A stretch of DNA of 5,101 bases from CAVDAL01 sp963606965 (GTDB taxonomy: Bacteria; Actinomycetota; Coriobacteriia; Coriobacteriales; QAMH01). Of this stretch, positions 1 to 5,070 are shown in pieces (position 1 is the stretch's first letter; each line of letters opens with the position of its first letter). The notes under the pieces were generated by a model that did not search any database, was not told the DNA's origin, and worked only from the letters and a program-made list of their open reading frames with translations. Location: contig CAVDAL010000026.1 of NCBI GenBank assembly GCA_963606965.1, positions 1 through 5,101 of the forward strand. Reading direction: 5' to 3'. Made by a program: the position numbers and the translations under genes.

Positions 1-3000
1 AATCTGCTTGCTGTTGTTGCTTCTGAGCCAAGTGCAGATGGAGTTACAACATATTCCACAGCTAAGGCTGTTGTAGCAACTTCCAGTGGAGAAATTGGCT
101 ATGCAAGTCTTAAAGATGCTTTTGCTTCTAAAACAAAACTTAAACTTTTAGATAATGTAACGATAAATGAAACAATTTCTTATTACAATAATTCAAGCAG
201 CACTCTTGATTTAAATGGCTATACAGTTTCACCAGCAAGTGAATTTATAGGAGATAGTCTGTTTTGCATCCCAAGCGGCAAGACTGTAATTATTACGGAC
301 AGCTCTTCACCAAGCACTGGCAAAATTACAACCGCAGGCAATGATAGTGTATTGTATGCATTCAGAATGCGCGAAGTAAATAATTCAAGTACATCTGGCA
401 CTGCAACTCTTAATATTAATGGTGGCAGTATTTATGGCAAAAAATATGCAGTAATGAGCAGTAATAATGCTACAGAAACAGCAAACATCACTGTTGCTGG
501 TGGTACTGTTGAAGGTGGAGAGATTGGTATTTATTATACTCAAAATGGAACAGTTACACTTTCTGGCGGCATAATTAAAGGCAAGACTGCTGTTTATATG
601 AAGTCTGGCAAATTGAAAATTGCTTCAGGGAGCACAGTAATTCTTGAAGGTACTGGCACTAAAGTAGAATATTCGGATGCTACAAGCGGAAATGCAACAG
701 CAACAGGTGACGCTTTAGTCCTTGATGTGTGCGGCGCTGCTGCCGGTTCTCCAACGTTTACAAGCAGTGCAATTTTGGGTGGCACATTTAAGTCTACAAA
801 CGCAAGTGCTATTGGCAGCTATGCCACAGATGGAAATACTGCATTGAAGGGCTTTGTTAAAGGCGGCACATATAGCAGCGATGTTAATGACTTATGCTAT
901 ACAGATTATGCGTGTTATTACGATGAAGATGCCAATGTGTACAAGATTGACAATAGCGCAGCTATTGAAGCAACGGTTTTGTTTGCAAGCGGCAAGACTA
1001 CAAAGTATACAAGCTTAGCTTCTGCTTTAAACGCAGCAAGAACTTCTGGTGGAGCAGCAACAGTCACTCTGCAAAAGTCTTGCGTGCTTCCAAAAGGTGC
1101 AAACTTTAATCAAGGCAATAAGGTCACTCTTGATCTTAATAATTTCAACATTGATATTACAACCAGTTCAATTTATGTTGAATGTGGCGAACTTGAAATT
1201 ACAGGCACAGGTACAATTACTGAAGTTGCTAAAGCACAGGGTGTCATTATTGTTGAGGGTTCAATAACTGATAAGGCAAATCATTCTGTTGTGACTATTG
1301 GCGAAAACGTCACATTAAAGGGTCGTTACGGCATTAATGTTCAAGACAATAACAACGCAGCATATGGTGTAGTTGTAAATATGAATGGTAAGATTGTTGC
1401 AAGCCCTGACAAGGAAGGTGCATATGCAGAAGGCATCTATGTCAATGGTAACGTCAATAAGACTAGTGGCAATGTTCCAAAGATTAATATTAGCAACACA
1501 GCTTCTATCACTTTTGATGCCGACGGCAAAAGCAGTTTCAAAGCTCTTGGCTTGTATTTGTCAGGTTATGCAGAAACAACAATCGCTGCAAATGTTAGTG
1601 AAAAAGTTGCAGTAATCGATGCATCTGCTGATGGCGGGTGTGGCATCGATATTCGCTCTGGTGTGTTAACTGTGAAAGGCGGCAAAATTAGTGGCGGCAC
1701 AGCAAGCGCTACAGTCCGCACAGCTAGTGATACATCAGCCGTAAATGGAAACATTGGCATTGTTGTTGCACAAAACTCAAGTTCAAATGCTCTGCCTTTG
1801 TCAGTCAGCATTTCTGGTGGCACAATTAATGGCAACAAAGCTTTGTATGAATCAAATGCTGCAAATGTTAGTGCTGATGCTTTGGAGACTGTCTGGCTTG
1901 CAGTTTCAGGTGGTGAATATATTTCAACTGGAACAGATGGCACAGCAATTTATAGTGAAGACTGCACTCAGTTTGTAAGTGCTGGTACATTTACTGACCA
2001 GCTTACGCTTGCATACGCTGCAGATGGTATGATGCCAGGCGCAAAAGATCCAGATACTGGTAAATATACTGTTGTAGATGGTACAGCTCTCGCATACTAT
2101 AATGAAGTTTATTACACAAGCTTTGAAGAAGCATATACAAAATTTGTAGCTGCAGGAAAGGCTGGAGCAATCAAGGTTGTTGCTGAAAATGTTGCACCAA
2201 CAATTGCTCTTGGCATAGGCGATACTATCGTTTGCGATGAGTCAGACTATGCGCTTGACACAAAGAATATTACTGTTCCAGAAAACCCTGTTGATGAGCA
2301 AGGCAATGCTGTTGAAACATATGTCCTTGTTTCAAACACATATAAGTCCACTGGATACACAGTATATAGTGTTGAAGAAAAGTCTAAGTGGGATAAAGAA
2401 ATTGAGAAAAAGGTTGCAGAGCTTGAAGATGAGTTGGATGCTGCCAAAGAAACAATTGAAGCTATCCCTGACACTTATGCAACAAAGACTGAATTGAATA
2501 CTGCAAAAGATGGCCTTCAAAATCAAATTGATGCTCTTAAGACTGCGATAGGCAATGACGAAACATCTGCAAGCATCATGGGCAGAATCAAAGCCATCGA
2601 AACAAAACTTGCTGGCATTAATGATACTGTCAAGAAGTATGTTGATGATGAAGTTGCCAAGTTGCAAACTCAGATTACAGCCAACAAGGATGCAATTGAT
2701 GCATTGGATAGCACATATGCAACAGATGAAGCTGTAGCAGCTGACATTGCTGCTGCAAAGAAAACTATTGAAGATGCTCAAAAGTTAATTGATGATGCTC
2801 AAGATGGCAAGATTGCAGATGCTGTTGAAGACATCACAGTAATTCAAGGCAAGCTTACTGGTATTGAAACTACAGTTACAGCTGCAATTAATGCTGCTGT
2901 TAAAGCTTTAGAAGATGGCAAAGTTGCAACAAATGCTACTAATATTAAAAATCTGCAAGATGCTGTCAAAGGAATCCAAGACACTTATGCAACAAAGGCT

Positions 3001-4965
3001 GAGTTGACTGAAGCGCAAGAAGAACTTCTTGAATCGGTTGACAGTGCTCTTACAACAGCCAAGGCATATACAGACCAAGAGATTCAGAAGTTGCAAACTA
3101 AGATTGACACAATCAATGCAACAATTGAAACTCTTGCTACATCAGAAGAGCTTGCAGAAGAAGTTGCAACATTGAATGAATCAATTGCAGATGCAAAGGA
3201 TGCCTTAGAAAAAGCCGACGAAGCTATGGAGTCAGACATTTCTGATGCATTAACAAGAATTGGTGCTGTTGAAGACCAACTCGATGGTATTGAAGGCACA
3301 GTTAAGAAATATATTGACGACAAGGTTGCTGACCTGCAACAACAGATTACTGATAACAAGAATGCAATTGATGCTTTGGATAGCACATATGCAACAGATG
3401 AAGCTGTAGCAGCTGACATTGCTGCTGCAAAGAAGGCTATCGAAGAGGCTCAGGCTGCAATTGATGAAGTTCAAACAGACAACATTGCAACTGCTACTGC
3501 GAATATTAAAACCATCCAAGGCCAGCTCACTGGCGTTGAAGGCACAGTCGCAGACGCAATCAAAGCTGCTGTTAGTGCTTTAGAAACTGGTAAAGTTGAC
3601 GTAAATGCTGCTGCAATTAAAGCATTGCAAGCTGCTGTCAAGAATTTGGAAGCAACAGATGCAACATTGACAGAGTCAATCGCTTCTGTAAATACTGCAA
3701 TCCGCAATTATGTTGACCAGCAAATCGCTACACTTTCAGCTAAGGTCACTGAAAATGCAAATGCAATTGACAACTTGGATAGCAAGTATGCAACAGATGC
3801 AGAACTTGCAGAAGTCAATAAGGCTTTGACAGATGCAAAGGCTGCTCTTGAAAAAGCAGATGCAAATCTTGACAAGGACATCGATGCAGCAATTGACAGA
3901 ATTGCAGATGTTGAAGATTCTCTTGCAGGAATTACTGGAACAGTTAAGAATTATGTTGACAAAGCTGTAAAAGACTTGCAGACTCAGCTTGATTCTACAA
4001 ATGATACAATCGCTAAGCTCGACCAGACATATGCAACAGATGGCGAACTCGACAAAGCTAAGTCAGACATCACTGCAGCTCAGAAGCTCATCACAGATGC
4101 TTTGGATGCAGACATTGTAAGCGCAGTTAATAGAATTGCTGCTGCTGAAAGCAAACTTGCAGGCATCAATACAAGTGTTAAGTCTTATGTTGAAGATGAA
4201 GTCGCAAAACTTCAAGCAAACATTGACAACTTGAAGAATGGCGCAGTTGCAGGAAATTCAGCAAAGATTACTGACTTGCAAACAAAGCTTTCTGCTCTGG
4301 ATAGTGTTGTTTCTGAAAATGATGCTGCACTTAAGCAAGAAATTGCAGACGCAAAGAGCGACTTGAATGAAGCAATTGCAAACTTGCAGACACAGGTTGA
4401 CGCTCAGCAAGCTTTGATTAATATCTTGTCAGCTCAAATTAAGATGTTGAACAATGCTCCAGTTGTAAGTGCTTCTGCAACATATAACAGCATTAACTTG
4501 AAGTGGACACTTGGTGTAGCAGAAGGCGTTGTAGTCAATGGCATTGACTATGCAAAGGCTGCTGGCACAAGCGCATTGTTCGCAAACTTAAGCACTGGCT
4601 CAAAGTATACTTATACTGTTATTCCTTATGTAACAGTTGCAGGTGAAAAGATTCTTGGCCAGACAATTACAGTTAGCGCAAGTCCAAAACTTGCACAGGC
4701 TAAAGTTTCAAGCTTGAAGGCTGGCAAGAAGAAGGCTACTGTTTCTTGGGCAAGCGTTGCTGGTGCAGGCGGATACAAAGTTAAATATAAAGTATCTGGC
4801 AAGAAGGCTAAGACTGTGACGGTCAAGAGCACAAGCTTGAAGAAAACTATCAAGAAGTTGACCACAGGTAAGAAGGTCAAGGTTTATGTAAGAGCTTACA
4901 CAGTTGTTAATGGCAAGACTGTTTATGGTTCATGGTCAAAGGCCAAGTCTGTAAAGGTTAAATAA
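1..4965 (+). CDS. Giant repetitive surface/secreted protein: beta-helix units, helical repeat stalk, two Fn3-like modules (5' partial)
   Basis: The frame is open from base 1 to TAA 4963-4965 and encodes at least 1654 residues. The start lies upstream. The TTG at 352 and ATG at 367 have no Shine-Dalgarno sequence and fall inside a beta-helix unit that already began near residue 30, so neither is the real start. Order seen: beta-helix-type repeats (about 30-790), acidic proline-free helical stalk (about 797-1485), Fn3-like module 1 (1486-1562) and lysine-rich Fn3-like module 2 (1567-1654). No catalytic motif, LPXTG signal, C-terminal membrane segment, SLH or choline-binding repeat is visible. 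Families with these parts are usually extracellular adhesins or fibrous surface proteins of Gram-positive gut bacteria; that role is inferred, and the ligand is unknown. All nine cysteines are in the beta-helix part. No frameshift or internal stop was seen. The gene ends 65 bases before a terminator, so it is the last or only gene of its transcript. The coding call is near certain; the specific function is not known. Confidence 0.95.
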   Translation, partial: NLLAVVASEPSADGVTTYSTAKAVVATSSGEIGYASLKDAFASKTKLKLLDNVTINETISYYNNSSSTLDLNGYTVSPASEFIGDSLFCIPSGKTVIITDSSSPSTGKITTAGNDSVLYAFRMREVNNSSTSGTATLNINGGSIYGKKYAVMSSNNATETANITVAGGTVEGGEIGIYYTQNGTVTLSGGIIKGKTAVYMKSGKLKIASGSTVILEGTGTKVEYSDATSGNATATGDALVLDVCGAAAGSPTFTSSAILGGTFKSTNASAIGSYATDGNTALKGFVKGGTYSSDVNDLCYTDYACYYDEDANVYKIDNSAAIEATVLFASGKTTKYTSLASALNAARTSGGAATVTLQKSCVLPKGANFNQGNKVTLDLNNFNIDITTSSIYVECGELEITGTGTITEVAKAQGVIIVEGSITDKANHSVVTIGENVTLKGRYGINVQDNNNAAYGVVVNMNGKIVASPDKEGAYAEGIYVNGNVNKTSGNVPKINISNTASITFDADGKSSFKALGLYLSGYAETTIAANVSEKVAVIDASADGGCGIDIRSGVLTVKGGKISGGTASATVRTASDTSAVNGNIGIVVAQNSSSNALPLSVSISGGTINGNKALYESNAANVSADALETVWLAVSGGEYISTGTDGTAIYSEDCTQFVSAGTFTDQLTLAYAADGMMPGAKDPDTGKYTVVDGTALAYYNEVYYTSFEEAYTKFVAAGKAGAIKVVAENVAPTIALGIGDTIVCDESDYALDTKNITVPENPVDEQGNAVETYVLVSNTYKSTGYTVYSVEEKSKWDKEIEKKVAELEDELDAAKETIEAIPDTYATKTELNTAKDGLQNQIDALKTAIGNDETSASIMGRIKAIETKLAGINDTVKKYVDDEVAKLQTQITANKDAIDALDSTYATDEAVAADIAAAKKTIEDAQKLIDDAQDGKIADAVEDITVIQGKLTGIETTVTAAINAAVKALEDGKVATNATNIKNLQDAVKGIQDTYATKAELTEAQEELLESVDSALTTAKAYTDQEIQKLQTKIDTINATIETLATSEELAEEVATLNESIADAKDALEKADEAMESDISDALTRIGAVEDQLDGIEGTVKKYIDDKVADLQQQITDNKNAIDALDSTYATDEAVAADIAAAKKAIEEAQAAIDEVQTDNIATATANIKTIQGQLTGVEGTVADAIKAAVSALETGKVDVNAAAIKALQAAVKNLEATDATLTESIASVNTAIRNYVDQQIATLSAKVTENANAIDNLDSKYATDAELAEVNKALTDAKAALEKADANLDKDIDAAIDRIADVEDSLAGITGTVKNYVDKAVKDLQTQLDSTNDTIAKLDQTYATDGELDKAKSDITAAQKLITDALDADIVSAVNRIAAAESKLAGINTSVKSYVEDEVAKLQANIDNLKNGAVAGNSAKITDLQTKLSALDSVVSENDAALKQEIADAKSDLNEAIANLQTQVDAQQALINILSAQIKMLNNAPVVSASATYNSINLKWTLGVAEGVVVNGIDYAKAAGTSALFANLSTGSKYTYTVIPYVTVAGEKILGQTITVSASPKLAQAKVSSLKAGKKKATVSWASVAGAGGYKVKYKVSGKKAKTVTVKSTSLKKTIKKLTTGKKVKVYVRAYTVVNGKTVYGSWSKAKSVKVK
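88..954 (+). repeat. Protein domain: beta-helix-type unit 1 (residues about 30-318)
   Basis: This unit opens with GYASLKDAFAS (residues 33-43), a short strand KLKLLDNVTI (46-55) and TLDLNGYTV (68-76). That is the usual entry pattern of Gram-positive beta-helix surface repeats, in which a helix caps the solenoid and an LDLNG strand starts it. A ladder of 'GG-[ST]-[IV]' turns follows: INGGSIYG (139-146), VAGGTVEGG (165-173), LSGGIIKGK (187-195), ILGGTFKS (258-265) and VKGGTYSSDV (286-295). It closes with an acidic 'DEDANVYKI' segment (308-316), the counterpart of the DPDTGKYTV closure of the next unit. Strand-turn periodicity supports a right-handed parallel beta-helix. No polysaccharide-lyase active-site pattern was recognised, so I read it as a structural or binding domain rather than an enzyme. 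Confidence 0.7.
973..2076 (+). repeat. Protein domain: beta-helix-type unit 2 (residues about 325-692)
   Basis: A second copy of the solenoid pattern. The entry helix YTSLASALNAAR (336-347) is followed by AATVTLQKS (352-360) and VTLDLNNFNI (375-384), aligning with unit 1 at an offset of about 302 residues. Turns with the same GG signature recur at VKGGKISGG (558-566), ISGGTINGN (604-612), VSGGEYIS (635-642) and VSAGTFTDQL (659-668). The unit closes with YAADGMMPG (672-680) and DPDTGKYTVVD (683-693), a closure well known at the end of such repeats in Bacillota surface proteins. It is about 80 residues longer than unit 1, the extra length lying in the strand ladder between 420 and 600. The likely role is part of an extracellular rod or ligand-binding face; the target is unknown. 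Confidence 0.7.
2083..2370 (+). repeat. Protein domain: shortened beta-helix-type unit 3, adaptor to the stalk (residues about 695-790)
   Basis: The entry pattern recurs as LAYYNEVYYTSFEEAYTKF (697-715) then AGAIKVVAENV (721-731), matching the openings of units 1 and 2. The LDLN strand is replaced by a segment around DTIVCDESDYALDTKNITVP (741-760), and no GG ladder follows. Within 60 residues the chain passes through 'TYVLVSNTYKSTGYTVYSVEEKSKW' (positions 773-797) into the helical stalk. It therefore looks like a truncated unit capping the solenoid. Homology to units 1 and 2 is judged by eye from the entry motif only, so confidence is moderate. Confidence 0.55.
2479..3135 (+). repeat. Stalk super-repeat copy I (A-B-C, residues 827-1045)
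   Basis: Copy I runs from the YAT motif at 826-828 to the YAT-equivalent LAT at 1045-1047. It contains module A (80 residues, with KLAGINDTVKKYVDDEV at 869-885), module B (90 residues from the YAT at 906-908, with KLTGIETTV at 951-959) and half-module C (49 residues from the YAT at 996-998, with AKAYTDQEI at 1020-1028). A and B each consist of a first helix, a 'L-x-G-[IV]' break and a second helix. C carries only the second-helix part. Confidence 0.75.
2690..2762 (+). repeat. Near-identical direct DNA repeat, copy 1
   Basis: Bases 2690-2762 match 3362-3434 with one difference (2703 A against 3375 T), and 2704-2762 is a 59-base perfect match. The offset is 672 bases, exactly 224 codons. The block spans the end of module A, the YAT boundary and the first helix turns of module B. 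Flanking repeat sequence on both sides is clearly diverged. Confidence 0.95.
3136..3789 (+). repeat. Stalk super-repeat copy II (A-B-C, residues 1046-1263)
   Basis: Copy II repeats the order of copy I at nearly the same length, 218 against 219 residues. Module A' is 85 residues with QLDGIEGTVKKYIDDKV (1093-1109). Module B' is 90 residues from the YAT at 1130-1132 with QLTGVEGTV (1175-1183). Half-module C' is 43 residues starting at the degenerate boundary DATLTE (1220-1225), with RNYVDQQI (1235-1242). The distance from the A break glycine to the B break glycine is 82 residues in both copies (872 to 954, 1096 to 1178). Confidence 0.75.
3362..3434 (+). repeat. Near-identical direct DNA repeat, copy 2
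   Basis: Partner of bases 2690-2762, in the same frame and at the same place within super-repeat II. Both copies encode the same residues through DSTYATDEAVAADIAAAKK (903-921 and 1127-1145). Confidence 0.95.
3790..4455 (+). repeat. Stalk super-repeat copy III, diverged (residues 1264-1485)
   Basis: Module A'' (81 residues from the YAT at 1263-1265) carries SLAGITGTVKNYVDKAV (1307-1323). The next module, from the YAT at 1344-1346, has an A-type core, KLAGINTSVKSYVEDEV (1385-1401), but a B-type end, LKNGAVAGN...ITDLQ (1411-1427). It looks like an A/B hybrid. The C position (about 1438-1485) has lost both tyrosines and runs through LNEAIANLQTQVDAQQ (1455-1470) into the Fn3 region. Total length, about 222 residues, matches the other copies. 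Confidence 0.6.
4456..4686 (+). other. Protein domain: Fn3-like module 1 (residues 1486-1562)
   Basis: APVVSASATYNSINLKWTL (1486-1504) gives the opening strands with the conserved Trp (1502) of a fibronectin type III fold. LSTGSKYTYTVIPYVTVAGE (1530-1549) gives the 'L-x-x-G-x-x-Y-x-Y-x-V' strand and turn. KILGQTITVSA closes it. It is about 77 residues, slightly short for Fn3, with the middle strands (about 1505-1525) divergent. Net charge is close to neutral. It follows the helical stalk directly at the first proline after 663 residues. The likely role is structural spacer or binding module outside the cell. Confidence 0.65.
4699..4962 (+). other. Protein domain: lysine-rich Fn3-like module 2 at the C-terminus (residues 1567-1654)
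   Basis: AKVSSLKAGKKKATVSWASV (1567-1586), GYKVKYKV (1591-1598), LTTGKKVKVYVRAYTVVNGK (1620-1639) and VYGSWSKAKSVKVK (1641-1654) follow the strand order of the C-terminal Fn3 modules common in Lachnospiraceae and relatives. The key Trp (1583) and the 'G-x-x-Y-x-V-R-A-Y' type strand are recognisable. Residues 1550-1654 contain 26 Lys, 1 Arg and no Asp or Glu. The protein ends with the last strand of the fold, with no sorting signal after it. A role in electrostatic attachment to teichoic acids or other polyanions is an inference. Confidence 0.75.
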
Positions 4966-5030
4966 GCTGACTGGCGTGTGAACATTAAAGCGGCTTATGA
5001 ATTGAAAGCCAACAAGCGATAAGCTTGAAT
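4966..5030 (+). other. 3' untranslated region between stop codon and terminator
   Basis: Sixty-five bases with no ORF of note and no ribosome binding site. The frame of the large gene stays open for 18 codons beyond the TAA, up to TAA 5020-5022, but the would-be extension resembles nothing in the protein. Only weak six-base complementarities are present. Confidence 0.7.
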
Positions 5031-5068
5031 GTGGGCTCCGCGATTTCGCGGAGCCCACTTCTTTTTCT
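5031..5068 (+). terminator. Rho-independent terminator of the large gene
   Basis: GTGGGCTCCGCG (5031-5042) pairs perfectly with CGCGGAGCCCAC (5047-5058) around a four-base ATTT loop. A U-rich tract TTCTTTTTCT follows (5059-5068). Ten of the 12 stem pairs are G-C. There is no T-tract on the opposite side (AAGCTTGAAT precedes the stem), so it should act only on + strand transcripts. Confidence 0.92.
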
Positions 5069-5070
5069 TG

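Larger units (their letters stand above)
2389..4455 (+). repeat. Protein domain: acidic alpha-helical (probably coiled-coil) stalk, residues about 797-1485
   Basis: The segment has heptad-like spacing of Ile, Leu, Val and Ala with abundant Ala, Asp, Glu, Lys, Gln and Thr. There is no proline from residue 824 to 1486 and no Cys, Trp, Phe or His anywhere in it. My count for residues 801-1480 is about 129 acidic against 64 basic, a net charge near -65. These are hallmarks of an extended helical stalk. Periodic 'YAT' and 'YVD' motifs divide it into modules of 80-93 residues plus half-modules of 43-49, arranged as three super-repeats of 219, 218 and about 222 residues. Similar 'YAT-K/D-x-E-L' and 'VKxYVD' helical repeats occur in phage tail-fibre-like and bacterial surface proteins; that parallel is from memory. 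The oligomeric state (dimer, trimer or folded hairpins) cannot be decided from sequence alone. Confidence 0.8.

Noticed and set aside
352..372. TTG 352 or ATG 367 as the gene start
   Set aside because: Upstream codons in the same frame continue the beta-helix domain without a stop, and no Shine-Dalgarno sequence precedes either codon.
1566..1943. Minus-strand open frame of 125 codons opposite beta-helix unit 2
   Set aside because: It lies fully inside the clear + strand gene, with no ribosome binding site and no recognisable protein features.
88..2076. Pectate lyase or other polysaccharide-degrading enzyme
   Set aside because: The fold class may be shared, but no catalytic motif or calcium-binding acidic cluster of those families was seen, and the repeat style is that of surface-protein solenoids.
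2332..2781. Minus-strand open frame of 149 codons opposite the stalk
   Set aside because: It mirrors the repetitive Ala/Asp/Glu codons of the + strand and gives a Cys/Ser/Phe-rich product with no domain pattern. A similar frame recurs opposite the second super-repeat (3250-3519), as expected for a shadow of repeated codons.
2479..4455. CRISPR array or tandem DNA satellite in the repeat region
   Set aside because: The repeats are long, diverged and in frame within one coding sequence, with no short constant repeat and unique spacers.
2389..4455. Phage tail fibre gene in a prophage
   Set aside because: The helical motifs resemble tail-fibre-like repeats, but there are no neighbouring phage genes in the window, and the C-terminal Fn3 modules with beta-helix units fit a bacterial surface protein better. 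It cannot be fully excluded without flanking sequence.
4966..5022. Stop-codon readthrough extension of 18 codons
   Set aside because: The extension has no similarity to the Fn3 or repeat modules and no known readthrough context. The Fn3 fold is complete at the TAA.
4962..5024. Alternative hairpins: ATAAGC at 4962-4967 and 5019-5024 both complement GCTTAT at 4993-4998
   Set aside because: Only six mostly A-T pairs with loops of 20-25 bases; too weak to claim a switch or regulatory structure.
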